From Streptomyces sp. NRRL S-337 (GTDB lineage: Bacteria > Actinomycetota > Actinomycetes > Streptomycetales > Streptomycetaceae): 64,000 nt of DNA. Below are positions 48,580-57,940 of this stretch, in pieces. Under the pieces are notes generated by a model. The model worked only from the letters and a program-made list of their open reading frames with translations, was not told the origin of the DNA and did not search any database. Every line of letters begins with the position of its first letter. Position 1 is the first letter of the stretch. The position numbers were made by a program, and so were the translations under genes. The DNA lies in contig NZ_JOIX01000038.1 of NCBI RefSeq assembly GCF_000720175.1, positions 1-64,000 on the forward strand, written 5' to 3'.

Positions 48580-49134
48580 ATGGCACTGAGCCTGTTCACC
48601 CGCCGTATGGACGTGCAGGATCCGGCGACTTGGACGCCGCCGGGCACGATCGTCGTCCAGCGCTACCGCAACGTCGTCGGACCGGCAGAGGGCGCGGTTG
48701 TCCTCGTCTACACCGCCGACAGCGACTGCCGCAGCGCCTACTTCGCTACAGCCTGCCTCGGCTGCACCTACCGCATGTCCGGCAGCGACCGCCGATCGCC
48801 GCTCACGCAGGCGAAGGCCGCCGACCTCGCCAACGCCCACGCGGCCACCTGCCACGCGATGAACTGCGGCGTCCCGGCAGCGCCCAACGACACCGAGGCC
48901 ACGCGGATGGTGCGTTCCCGGCTCTGGGGCCTGCGCCCGCACGGCACCAGCCCCCACTACGTCCACCTCACCGACTTCCACGTAGACCGCGTCGATCTCC
49001 AGCGCGACGCCGCCTTCATCAAGAAGACGATGGTGCAGCTCACCCACACCGAGCCGCACTTCCTCACCTCCAGGACCATCCACGACGGCAAGGGCACCCA
49101 GTTCCTGGTCCAGCCGCACCCGCCCCGGGGCTGA
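48580..49134 (+). CDS. hypothetical protein with Cys and His pairs
   Basis: The 184-aa protein starts at ATG 48580 after GAAGGAG. It contains GTIVVQRYRNVVGPAEG, FATACLGCTYRM with a C-x2-C, AHAATCHAMNC and the C-terminal HYVHLTDFHVDRVDLQRDAAF, so it may bind zinc. A membrane segment is absent. I do not recognise the family. It lies 103 nt after the TGA-interrupted zinc gene and is part of the same operon. Confidence 0.55.
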   Translation: MALSLFTRRMDVQDPATWTPPGTIVVQRYRNVVGPAEGAVVLVYTADSDCRSAYFATACLGCTYRMSGSDRRSPLTQAKAADLANAHAATCHAMNCGVPAAPNDTEATRMVRSRLWGLRPHGTSPHYVHLTDFHVDRVDLQRDAAFIKKTMVQLTHTEPHFLTSRTIHDGKGTQFLVQPHPPRG

Positions 49135-49138
49135 CTCG

Positions 49139-49423
49139 GTGCGCACCCGAACCGCCGTGCTCCTGACGGCCGTCGTGCCTGCCGCGGTTGGCGCGGCCGT
49201 CCTCGCGCTCAAGGCCGGCCACTGGCAGCTGTACGTCGACCGGCACCGCATCGAGCTGACGCCCCGCCCTCGCCGCTCTTGCCGCAACTGCCGGGGTGCG
49301 GGCGGCTGGTGGATTGGTGGCCCGTTCCCGGAGATGGAGGCGTGCGGCTGCTGGTCCGGCCGGCACGAGCTGCGCCTCCGTCTCCTGCCCGTCCCGCCCT
49401 GGCCGGACGAACCCCCGTTCTGA
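49139..49423 (+). CDS. small protein with N-terminal membrane helix and zinc motif
   Basis: GTG 49139 begins 4 nt after the previous stop. The 94-aa protein has one hydrophobic helix (AVLLTAVVPAAVGAAVLALKAG), then a basic stretch, CRNCRGAGGWW and CGCW, two C-x2-C or C-x-C groups that could bind zinc. It likely faces the cytoplasm as a membrane-anchored zinc protein. Function unknown. Confidence 0.55.
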   Translation: MRTRTAVLLTAVVPAAVGAAVLALKAGHWQLYVDRHRIELTPRPRRSCRNCRGAGGWWIGGPFPEMEACGCWSGRHELRLRLLPVPPWPDEPPF

Positions 49424-49534
49424 ACGACCCGACCCCGGCCACACCGGCCGGGGCGGGGCCGCCGGGTGGCCGCGCATCGGCAAAGGGCCGACCACCCCGC
49501 TCCTTCACCCTCCTCGAGATCAGGAGACCTCAGC

Positions 49535-50119
49535 ATGCCCCGTTTACTTATCACCACCGAGCGCCTGGCCCTCTTCGGCACCCTGCTGGCCACCTTCGGG
49601 GAGCTGCATCCTCTGTGCGACCACTGGGTGCAGGGGTCGAAGACGGCTGTGCGCAAGCGGCTGTACGGCGAGGACCTGGTCCACGCCGACGGCACGCCCG
49701 CCGACCCGGACTCCACCCGCCCGACCATGACCACCAGCGACCTCGGTCGGCGTGCGGTGGCCTGCCATGTCGCGTCCTACACCGCCGTGCAGCTCGCCGC
49801 GACCATCAGCATCACTCGTGCGTTCGGCTACCGCGTCACTCCCACCGCCCTGCTCGCCGGCGCGGCCATCAACGCTTCGACGCACGCCGCGATCGACCGC
49901 GGAGCCGTCCTGCTGTGGCTGGCGAAGAAGACCGGCAAGACCAGCTACATCGAGCACTGCAAGGCCGCCCGCCTCGACGACGACGGCAAGGCCACCTCGG
50001 AGCTCACCGGGCCGGGCAGCGCGTGGATGGAGCTGGACGCCGCCCTGCACCGCTCCATCGGCATCGCGGCCGCCGCTGTCACCACCTGGCTCACCACCCG
50101 ACCCGACGCCCGCCACTGA
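49535..50119 (+). CDS. membrane-associated protein, DUF3307-like pattern
   Basis: The 194-aa protein starts at ATG 49535 after CAGGAG. It has hydrophobic and polar segments (LFGTLLATFGELHPLCDHWVQG, VASYTAVQLAATISITRAFGY, LLAGAAINASTHAAIDR, RSIGIAAAAVTTWL). The D-H-W-V-Q and H-x3-D features recall the DUF3307 group of small membrane proteins. Its fourth codon is TTA, suggesting bldA control. The substrate or role is unknown. Confidence 0.55.
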   Translation: MPRLLITTERLALFGTLLATFGELHPLCDHWVQGSKTAVRKRLYGEDLVHADGTPADPDSTRPTMTTSDLGRRAVACHVASYTAVQLAATISITRAFGYRVTPTALLAGAAINASTHAAIDRGAVLLWLAKKTGKTSYIEHCKAARLDDDGKATSELTGPGSAWMELDAALHRSIGIAAAAVTTWLTTRPDARH

Positions 50120-50195
50120 GCCTCGCCTGCCTGGAGAACCCCGGGCAGCGCCTGAGCTGGTCCGCCCCATCCCTCGACCCGCAAGGAGAACACGA

Positions 50196-51149
50196 ATGAC
50201 CTCGCTGACCTACCCGCAGCTGCCGGAACGCTGCCTTGTGGTCCTCATCGGCGCATCCGGCGCTGGCAAGACGACGCTTGCCGCCACCTGGCCGGCCTCG
50301 CAGGTCCTTTCCCTGGACGCCCTGCGCGGCACGGTGAGCGACGATCCGGGCGACCAGGAGGCGACCGCTGACGCGGTCGATGCCCTGCACCTGCTCCTGG
50401 AGCGCCGAATGGCCCGGCGGCTGCTCACCGTGGTCGACGCCACGAACGTCACCAGGGCGGCCCGCGAACCGCTGGTCGCCGCCGCCAAGCGACACAACAT
50501 GCCTGTCATCGCAGTCATGCTGTCTACCCCGGCGTCCGTGTGTGTCGAGCGGCAGCGCCCAAGGCCGGCCGACCGCACAGTGCCGGACGACACGGTCCGT
50601 CGGCAGCACAAGGCGATGGTCCACTCCCACCCCGGGCTGGCGTCAGAGGGCTTCAACGAGGTCGTCTTCGCCGACTCGCTCGGCCAGCTGCTGCCGCATC
50701 TTCGAAGGCTGAGCGAGGCCCGCAACGCTGACCTTGGACTCGACGGCGGTGATGGCTTGGGCGACCTGCTGCTCGTACGCCGGGTATTCGGCTCGGAGAT
50801 CCTGCCGCTGTGGCGGTGGAAGCCCGGCTCCGACGTCGCCGACGGCGACCGCGTCGCGGAGATCCGGCTCGGACAGCAGTACCTCACCCTTGCCCTGCGC
50901 ACCGACGTGGACGACGAGGGCGACTACGGGTTCGACGTGATGCTGCCGTGCCCGCACAACGACGAATGCGCCGGCTACGCCTGGGCGCCCGCCTACAGCA
51001 TCACCTGCCTGTTCCGGGCGCTGAACGGTGACCTGGACACCAGCGACGACATCGTCTGCACCGTCCACACCGGCGTCGAGGACTTCGATCAGGAGGCCGA
51101 TGACCACGCCCTGCAGGTCCTCTGCGAAACCGCTGGGAGCGTGCGATGA
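50196..51149 (+). CDS. P-loop kinase-like protein with C-terminal domain
   Basis: The 317-aa protein follows AAGGAG at ATG 50196. The first part is an AAA/polynucleotide-kinase-like ATP-binding domain (Walker A LIGASGAGKTTLAATW; TVVDATNVTRAAREPLV; RQHKAMVHSHPGL). The second part (residues about 210-317) is separate, with LGQQYLTLALRTDVDDEGDYG and VCTVHTGVED. Proteins like this may modify nucleic acid ends. ATG 51146 of the next gene overlaps its stop. Confidence 0.65.
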   Translation: MTSLTYPQLPERCLVVLIGASGAGKTTLAATWPASQVLSLDALRGTVSDDPGDQEATADAVDALHLLLERRMARRLLTVVDATNVTRAAREPLVAAAKRHNMPVIAVMLSTPASVCVERQRPRPADRTVPDDTVRRQHKAMVHSHPGLASEGFNEVVFADSLGQLLPHLRRLSEARNADLGLDGGDGLGDLLLVRRVFGSEILPLWRWKPGSDVADGDRVAEIRLGQQYLTLALRTDVDDEGDYGFDVMLPCPHNDECAGYAWAPAYSITCLFRALNGDLDTSDDIVCTVHTGVEDFDQEADDHALQVLCETAGSVR

Positions 51150-51639
51150 CCTTCCGCGAAACCAGCGCCTTCCCCGACTGGACTGACTGGCAGCTCACCC
51201 GCGAAGCCCTGCACCACGCGCCGCGTTCTCCGACGGAGAGCAGCGCATCACCGAGCTGTTCACCGAAGAGCAGGTCCACCGGGTCAAGACGTACCTGGCC
51301 GCCGGCCGTCCCGACACCGAGCGCCTGACCGCCATCGAAACCCGCCTGAAGGCCGTCCCCGATGGCTGGCCGCAGCGCAACAACGACGCCGGTGTCATCG
51401 AGGACGCCAGCGGCCACCCCATCGCCATCCTCGGCACCAGCGGCGATGTACGTCTCCCCCTCGGAGAGTTCCTCGTAGCTGTTCCCGCCGATATCGAGTG
51501 GCTTGCTCAGCAGCTGAGGCGGGCGTGGGCGCAGCTGAACCAGCTGCGCGACCGGATCGACAACGCCGGAAGCCTCATGGACACCAACCACATCGCCACC
51601 GCCATCGATTACGTCCGTGGCTCGCGCGAGAGGGAGTGA
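51146..51639 (+). pseudogene. hypothetical gene with one frameshift
   Basis: The frame begins at ATG 51146 (MTFRETSAFPDWTDWQLTREALHH) and then jumps to a second frame at about 51215-51225, where it continues as FSDGEQRITELFTEEQV and DIEWLAQQLRRAWAQLNQLRDRIDNAG to TGA 51639. The two parts fit one gene. A 1- or 2-nt indel, or a sequencing error, explains the break. No known domain; it is an intact small helical protein apart from the shift. Confidence 0.6.
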
Positions 51640-51752
51640 GACTCAGTCCGCCGCCCGCTCGCCCCAGCTTGATGCGTGGGCCCGTTCAGGCTTCACAGCA
51701 TGTGGGGGCCTGACCTGCGCGATCCATCTGGACTACCAACAAGGAGGGCCTC

Positions 51753-52061
51753 ATGGCCGCCCAGAACCGCCAGTTCGACATCTTCACCACGCTCAGCGAC
51801 TGCTTCGCCGCGGACCTCGCCGCCTTCATCGGTGACCAGCCGGCGCGCGGCGCCACCCCAACCGGCTTCATCGAGCTGGTCGAAGACGTCCGGGACGTCC
51901 TTGCCACCGCCAGCGTCGGCCACCTCCAGGACGCCAGTGCGGAGCTCGACTCCGCCGCCACCTACCTCACCGACGCCCTGAACAGCACCACCGGCGACCG
52001 AAGTTCGCTTCTGGCCTGGGCGCGGACCCACCTGCGGGACGCCATCGCCACCGCCTGCTGA
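51753..52061 (+). CDS. hypothetical 102-aa helical protein
   Basis: ATG 51753 follows AAGGAGG. The protein (MAAQNRQFDIFTTLSDCFAADLAAF, FIELVEDVRDVLATASVGHLQDASAELDSAA) is all helical and acidic. No membrane helix. It is the last well-formed gene of the rightward operon before the decayed end. Function unknown. Confidence 0.55.
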   Translation: MAAQNRQFDIFTTLSDCFAADLAAFIGDQPARGATPTGFIELVEDVRDVLATASVGHLQDASAELDSAATYLTDALNSTTGDRSSLLAWARTHLRDAIATAC

Positions 52062-52166
52062 ACCCTCCGCTGAGTTGAGCGCATTCTGTGCCGCCCCGAC
52101 CCACACCCACCGGGCCGGGGGCGGTCGCAGCAGCCCCTCAACCCACCAAGGCACGAGAGGAGATAA

Positions 52167-52523
<357 letters not shown>

Positions 52524-52685
52524 GTGACCTTGACCAAGTCCCATGGGGCTGGTCGGCTTGGCTGGTTGGGACGTCCTTCTGGGGGTTGGGTACGTGTTCA
52601 AGTCGGCTCTGCCTGCGCTGTTCCGGTCCGATGGCCGGGGAGCGGGGCTCATTGGGAATTGCGCAGGCGACCTGGTGACGCGCTC

Positions 52686-55466
52686 GTGAGAGCGAGGCGC
52701 GGCGCGACGATTGCCGTCATCGCAGGCGGGGGCGCGATCACCACCATGCTCGTGGGCTTGGTCACTAACGCCGTTTCCCAACAGTCGCACTGGCCTTCAT
52801 GGCTGGGATGGTTGCAGGTGCATCCCTGGCTTTCGTTCGTCCTTCTGGGGGTGGTCACGGCCGGGCTGACGGCGTTGCTTGCCGCATTGGACGGTCACCA
52901 GGCACCGGGGCAAAGCCTCGAGCCGACAGTGCGCCCGGATGAAGGATCAGGGCCTCCCGGGGCCGCCCTGGTGCTGCGGTCGCTGCCGCGAGATACTGCG
53001 GCGTTCACCGACCGGTCGGCCGAGCTGGAGTCGCTGGTGCGCTCGGTACGCGCCGCGCAGGAGACCGGTGAGGCCCTGCTGGTCCACGTCATCGACGGGA
53101 TGCCCGGAGTAGGGAAGACGACCTTCGCGGTACACGCCGGGCACGTGCTCTCCGAGCGGTTCCCCGACGGGCAACTCTTCGTCAACCTGAACGGGCACAC
53201 AACGGGGCGCAGCCCGGTGCAGGCGACCGAGGCTCTCGCGTCGCTCCTCGCGGCCACTGGTGTGCCGGCGCAGCAGATACCCGTGGGCGACGACGTCGGG
53301 GCGATCACGGAGGCGCGGGCCGCCATGTGGCGGAGCAGGCTCGCGGGCAAGAAGGCGCTGCTCATCCTCGACAACGCGGCCAGCTACCGGCAGCTGGAGC
53401 CGTTGCTTCCCGGTGGGAGCGACTGTCTCGTGCTGGTGACCAGCCGCAAGCGGCTGGCTGCCCACGAGGAAGTGGTGCTGCCGGTCGAGGCGCTGCCGTC
53501 CGACCACGCGGTGGACCTGTTCATACGGCTCAGCGGGCGGACGGTGGACTCACTCGACCGGGATGTGGTCGAGAATCTGGTGCGGCTTTGTGGGTATCTC
53601 CCGTTGGGGGTGTCATTGCTCGCCGCGCGGTTACGGCACCATCCGTCCTGGAGCGCCGAGGATCTGCACGAGCGGTTTGTGGCGGCCCGGGACCGGCTCG
53701 GAGAACTGCGCGCCGGAGAGCGCGCTGTCGCCGCGACATTCGATCTGTCGTATCGGGACCTCGCACCGGAACGCCAGCACTTCTTCCAGTGCCTCGGTTT
53801 TTACCCGGGCGCGGACCTCGACGCGCACGTCGGGGCCGCGCTCGGATCGGTTTCCGTGGTGGTAGCCCGCCGGCAACTCGACGCGCTCTACGACGCCCAC
53901 CTGATCGACGAACACCCAGGGAGCCGTTACAGGCTTCACGATCTCCTACGCGACTACTCGCGCGGTCTCGCTGACGAAGGAGACGGCATGGACCACGTAC
54001 AGGCCGTTCAGCGTGTGTGCACCTACTACCTGGCCGCTCTGGCCGTCGCGAATGAGCACATTGTTCGCGGCGGCTCCGTAGTGCCACCTTCAGCGGACGA
54101 CGCGGGACACATCGAGACTCCAGCCATGGAATCGCGAACGGCGGCCCTGGGATGGCTGGAGAACGAGCGGCCCAACATCCTGGCCTGCATCCGGCAAGCC
54201 GACGGGCTCGCTCTGCACGACCTCGTGATCCGTCTGGCCGCGGCCATGGCACCCTTCCTGCGGCAGGCCGGACCCTGGGACCAGGCCGTCGGGCTTCACC
54301 GGACGGCGGCCAGGGCCGCCCAGCACACTGACGACCAACAGGCGCTGGCCGGGGCTCTGGCCGAACTCGGTGTCGTACGACGCTTCATGGCGTCCTATCC
54401 CGAAGCGACCGAAGCCCTGAACGAGGCTGTGACACGGTACGACGCGGTCGGGGACCGACGTGGCAAGGCGGACGCCCTGAACCAGTTGGGCATCGTCTGG
54501 TACCTGACTGCGGACAACGATGCCTCGGCCCACGCCCAGACTGAGGCGCTCGCCCTCTACCGCGAACTCGGGTACCGGCTCGGTCAGGCCAACGCGCTGG
54601 CCGACCTCGGCATGGTGCGGCGCCAGACCAGTAGGTTCGATGAGGCCGTCGAGGCCCAGTCCGAAGCACTGTCGATCTACCGCGAGCTTGGCGACCGGTA
54701 CGGGGAGGCCAACTCCCTGCGGGACCTGGGCATCGTGCACTGCCTCATGGGCGAGTACGGCCTGGCCACCCAGCGGCAGCGCGAAGCGTTCGACATCTAC
54801 AAGGCACTGGACGACCGGGTCCACCAGGCCTACGCCCTCAACGAGTTGGGCGTGGTGCAGCGACTCACAGGTGATCTCGACGGTGCTCACGATGCCCACA
54901 CCCAAGCGCTGGAGCATTACACCGAGCTCGGCGAACGCTTCGGCCGCGCGAACAGCATCCGCCACCTTGGGGTGCTGGACCGCTTGTCGGGCGACGTGTC
55001 GACGGCGATCTGTGTCCTCGAGGAGGCTCTGGAGATGTATCGAGATCTCGGCAGCCGTGGCGGCGAAGCCGCCTCGTTGAGCGAGCTGGGGATCGCCCGC
55101 GGGATCGTCGGCGAGCAGGACGGTGCTGTTGAGGCATTCCGGCAGAGCCTGGAGATCTTGCGCGATCTCGGCGATCGCTGTGGCGAAGCGGAGGTACTCA
55201 ACCACTGGGGAGCGCTACTGCGGACGTCCGGCGCCCCGACCTCCGGACGCCAGCGCTTCGAACAGGCGCTGGTTCTGGCGCGGGACATCCGTTGTCCGTT
55301 GGAGGAAGCACGGGCGCTGGAGGGGATCGGCCGCTGCGATTGGACGATCGACAGCCCCGCGCAGGCTGAGGGGATGCTGCGTGAAGCGCTCACCGTGTAC
55401 CGGCGGTTGGGCGTGAGTGCGCCGGCCGACGACGTCGAGCGGCTCCTGGTGTCGCAGACGGGATGA
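52686..55466 (+). CDS. NB-ARC ATPase with TPR repeats (STAND protein, FxsT-like)
   Basis: From GTG 52686 the protein is 926 aa. It has two N-terminal membrane helices (AGGGAITTMLVGLVTNAV, WLSFVLLGVVTAGLTALLAAL), an NB-ARC domain (Walker A DGMPGVGKTTFAVHAGH; LLILDNAASYRQLEPLL; LVLVTSRKRLAAHE; CGYLPLGVSLLAARL), a winged-helix/linker segment and at least eight TPR units (LAELGVVRRFMASYPEA, LNQLGIVWYLTADNDA). Similar NB-ARC/TPR proteins accompany FxsA/FxsB peptide systems. The frame from 52524 looks non-coding at its N-terminal end. It sits directly before the precursor gene and may regulate it. Confidence 0.72.
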   Translation: MRARRGATIAVIAGGGAITTMLVGLVTNAVSQQSHWPSWLGWLQVHPWLSFVLLGVVTAGLTALLAALDGHQAPGQSLEPTVRPDEGSGPPGAALVLRSLPRDTAAFTDRSAELESLVRSVRAAQETGEALLVHVIDGMPGVGKTTFAVHAGHVLSERFPDGQLFVNLNGHTTGRSPVQATEALASLLAATGVPAQQIPVGDDVGAITEARAAMWRSRLAGKKALLILDNAASYRQLEPLLPGGSDCLVLVTSRKRLAAHEEVVLPVEALPSDHAVDLFIRLSGRTVDSLDRDVVENLVRLCGYLPLGVSLLAARLRHHPSWSAEDLHERFVAARDRLGELRAGERAVAATFDLSYRDLAPERQHFFQCLGFYPGADLDAHVGAALGSVSVVVARRQLDALYDAHLIDEHPGSRYRLHDLLRDYSRGLADEGDGMDHVQAVQRVCTYYLAALAVANEHIVRGGSVVPPSADDAGHIETPAMESRTAALGWLENERPNILACIRQADGLALHDLVIRLAAAMAPFLRQAGPWDQAVGLHRTAARAAQHTDDQQALAGALAELGVVRRFMASYPEATEALNEAVTRYDAVGDRRGKADALNQLGIVWYLTADNDASAHAQTEALALYRELGYRLGQANALADLGMVRRQTSRFDEAVEAQSEALSIYRELGDRYGEANSLRDLGIVHCLMGEYGLATQRQREAFDIYKALDDRVHQAYALNELGVVQRLTGDLDGAHDAHTQALEHYTELGERFGRANSIRHLGVLDRLSGDVSTAICVLEEALEMYRDLGSRGGEAASLSELGIARGIVGEQDGAVEAFRQSLEILRDLGDRCGEAEVLNHWGALLRTSGAPTSGRQRFEQALVLARDIRCPLEEARALEGIGRCDWTIDSPAQAEGMLREALTVYRRLGVSAPADDVERLLVSQTG

Positions 55467-55626
55467 GCTGGAGCGAAAGACGTGACCATTTTCCGCATGT
55501 CGCGGTGAGTGGCGACACTGCTACGTTGCGAACCGATCTATAGCTTCAACAGCTTCACCTGCCCGTCGCTTCATCCGCCATCGCAGCGTGCCGGTCTCCC
55601 GGCACACCCACCACGAGGAGCGTTGA

Positions 55627-55818
55627 ATGCCGCCCAGCTCGAATGTTCCCTCCCCTTCGGCCTCCGGCCCGGACACTTCGGAGTCCGCGCCCCGTCCCGA
55701 AGTTCTGGACCGTGTTGCTGCCCGCGTGCAGCGCCGCCTGGCGGCTGAGCGGGCCGCCTCGAACAGCATCGGGGACGGCGCCCACGCCGCCTCGCTGATC
55801 TGGCCGTGGCCGCTGTAG
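55627..55818 (+). CDS. putative RiPP precursor, 63 aa, C-terminal aromatic/Pro core
   Basis: GAGGAG lies 7 nt before ATG 55627. The peptide has a Ser/Pro-rich leader, a helix (VLDRVAARVQRRLAAERAAS) and ends ASLIWPWPL. The position, directly ahead of a radical SAM/SPASM gene, and the small size mark it as a candidate modified peptide. The terminal Ile-Trp-Pro-Trp-Pro-Leu offers aromatic residues that a cyclophane-forming maturase could cross-link, though no known core motif (FxSxx or WxN) is present. This is inferred, not shown. Confidence 0.6.
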   Translation: MPPSSNVPSPSASGPDTSESAPRPEVLDRVAARVQRRLAAERAASNSIGDGAHAASLIWPWPL

Positions 55819-55831
55819 TCGCTGCTGCTTG

Positions 55832-56995
55832 ATGACACAGACGCCACTTCATACGCCGTTCCACACCTTCATCCTCAAGGTCGCAAATCGATGCAATATT
55901 GATTGCGACTATTGCTATGTCTTCAACTCCAAGGACCAGGCGTGGCGGAGCCTGCCTGCGCGGATGAGCGTGGAGGTGGCGCGGGCGGCGGCTCGGAGGA
56001 TCGCCGAGCACGTGGTGTCGTACGGACTGCGGACCGTCCACATCGTGCTGCACGGTGGCGAGCCGCTGCTCGCCGGGCCCCGGCACCTGGGGGAACTTCT
56101 CCACGTGCTCAAGGACGGCATCCCGTCCGACGTCGAGGTCCGCTTTGAGCTCCAGACCAACGGGACGCTCGTTTCGGAGGCGTGGCTCGACCTGTTCGAG
56201 CAGTACGCGGTGACGGTGGGTGTCAGCCTCGACGGGCCGCCCGCCGCGAACGACCGGCACCGGCTCACGCACGCCTCCCGGTCGAGCACGGCCTCGGCAA
56301 TACGGGGCATCGAGCTGCTGCGGTCCCGGCCTGGGATGTTCGCGGGGCTGCTCGCCGTGGTGGACCTGGCGAACGATCCCGTGGAGGTGCACGACTACCT
56401 TGCGGCGTTCGAGCCTCCGGTGATCGATTTCGGGCTGCCGCACGGAACCCATGACACGCCGCCGGATCGGAATGATCCCGCCGTCCCGGAGTACGGAGCA
56501 TGGATGAGCCGCGTCTACGACGCCTGGCTTGCCCGGCCCGAGTACCAGCACAGCGTGCGCATGCTGGAAGACATCGTGGCGCTGAGCTCTGGCGCGCACG
56601 GTGCGGTGGAGACCCTTGGACTCGCCCCGCCCGCCAGCGTTGTGATCGAGTCCGACGGCTCCGTTGAGGGCGTGGATACCCTGCGGTCGGTGGAGGAGGG
56701 CGAGTCCCGGCTCGGGCTTGACGTCTTCAGTGACTCATTCGATGCCGCCATCCATCACCCCAAGCTGCTGCATCGGCAGAAAAGCGGGACGGCCGCCCTA
56801 TCCGAGGAGTGCCAACGCTGTCCGCTGGTGCCCGTATGCGGCGGCGGCTACCTGCCGCACCGCTTCAGCGCGGCACGCGGGTATCGGAACCCGTCCGTCT
56901 ACTGCGCGGACCTGGCGTATCTCATCCGACATGTCCAGGGTTCTCTACAACGGCACGGCTGGGCGCTCGGGGCTGCTGCCGCCGGGTCCTCGTAG
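55832..56995 (+). CDS. radical SAM/SPASM peptide maturase (FxsB-like)
   Basis: The 387-aa protein has the radical SAM C-x3-C-x2-C cluster motif (RCNIDCDYCYVF, binding 4Fe-4S and SAM), GGEPLL, SLDGPPAANDRHR, and a C-terminal SPASM-like auxiliary cluster region (EECQRCPLVPVCGGGYLPHRF with a later YCADL). The family (FxsB and relatives) links aromatic side chains to nearby beta carbons in precursor peptides, making cyclophanes. ATG 55832 is the likely start (TTG 55829 is adjacent). It begins 13 nt after the precursor stop and is followed closely by a GNAT gene. Confidence 0.85.
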   Translation: MTQTPLHTPFHTFILKVANRCNIDCDYCYVFNSKDQAWRSLPARMSVEVARAAARRIAEHVVSYGLRTVHIVLHGGEPLLAGPRHLGELLHVLKDGIPSDVEVRFELQTNGTLVSEAWLDLFEQYAVTVGVSLDGPPAANDRHRLTHASRSSTASAIRGIELLRSRPGMFAGLLAVVDLANDPVEVHDYLAAFEPPVIDFGLPHGTHDTPPDRNDPAVPEYGAWMSRVYDAWLARPEYQHSVRMLEDIVALSSGAHGAVETLGLAPPASVVIESDGSVEGVDTLRSVEEGESRLGLDVFSDSFDAAIHHPKLLHRQKSGTAALSEECQRCPLVPVCGGGYLPHRFSAARGYRNPSVYCADLAYLIRHVQGSLQRHGWALGAAAAGSS

Positions 56996-57036
56996 CCACT
57001 GTGAACGACAGCGCAAACGACAGGAGTTGCACGCCG

Positions 57037-57516
57037 ATGACCGTGACGATCCGGGCCGCCGAGAAGAGCGACGTCCAAGGGCTGGCTGAACTGATCGAGG
57101 AGATCGAGCGGTTCTACGGCACGGCCGACGCCGATATTCAGCCTTTCGACGAGCGCGAGGACCAGGTCGAGGGAGCACTCTTCGGCTCACCGCCGCTCGC
57201 CTCCGCCCTGCTGGTTGAGGACGAGGAGGGGGATATCGTCGGACTCGCCGCGTATTCGTTCCTGTGGCCGTCGGCGGGGTCCACCCACTCCCTCTTCCTC
57301 AAGGAGCTGTACGTCCGTGACACGCTCCGTCGGCAGCGTGTCGGTGAACGCCTCATGAACGAGCTTCGCGCTATCGCCGCGGCGCGCCCCGGGTGCACCC
57401 GCGTCGAGTGGATGACGGACCGCGATAACCCGGGTGCCCGAGCCTTCTACAAGTCGCTCGGGTTCGCGGAGTTCGACGGGAAGATCGTCTACCGGGTCGA
57501 GATCAGCAAGGCATGA
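57037..57516 (+). CDS. GNAT acetyltransferase of RiPP locus
   Basis: The 159-aa protein carries a clear GNAT core: VTIRAAEKSDVQGLAELIEE, FLKELYVRDTLRRQRVGERL (acetyl-CoA loop R-x2-R-V-G), and DRDNPGARAFYKSLGF. ATG 57037 follows CAGGAG at 10 nt. It lies 41 nt after the maturase gene, so it probably acts in the same pathway, for instance acetylating the peptide or giving self-protection. The acceptor is unknown. Confidence 0.78.
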   Translation: MTVTIRAAEKSDVQGLAELIEEIERFYGTADADIQPFDEREDQVEGALFGSPPLASALLVEDEEGDIVGLAAYSFLWPSAGSTHSLFLKELYVRDTLRRQRVGERLMNELRAIAAARPGCTRVEWMTDRDNPGARAFYKSLGFAEFDGKIVYRVEISKA

Positions 57517-57716
57517 GAAGGAGATGGGAACGAGCGGGGCTGTGAAGGAAGAGCGCTGCGAACGGTGTGAGTGCATCATCGGGCGCGGGTTCAGCGGCGT
57601 GTTCCAACAGGGCTGGTGAGGAGTATGCGTAGCGCATCGCGATCTTCTCGTCGAGCCCGAACGCCTCGGCGAGGTGCCCACGAGAGGGAGGAGCCCGTCA
57701 GCGCGTGCCAGCGGGC

Positions 57717-57935
57717 TCACCTGACGCAGATTGAGTCGCCTAACGCCACAGCCCCTTCTGCCTTCTCTGTGGTCCGCCGGTGGCCGCCAGCCTGCCGTGC
57801 CTGATCGGCGCCGTTCTCGCCGGTGTTCTTCGCCTGTTTCTTTGCTTCCCAGATGACCCACCGGGCGCTGTCGAAGATCCAGACGGCGTCCGGCTTGGCG
57901 GCTCGCCGTCGCGAGGTCTCCGTAAACGGTTCGGC
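57717..57935 (-). pseudogene. remnant resembling a PD-(D/E)xK nuclease core
   Basis: The leftward frame encodes KPDAVWIFDSARWVIWEAKKQAKNT and GADQARQAGGH, where PD...EAK is the pattern of a restriction-nuclease-like catalytic core. There is no start and little sense outside this short stretch, so only a fragment remains. It overlaps the upstream region of the next rightward gene. Confidence 0.35.
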
Positions 57936-57940
57936 GCACG

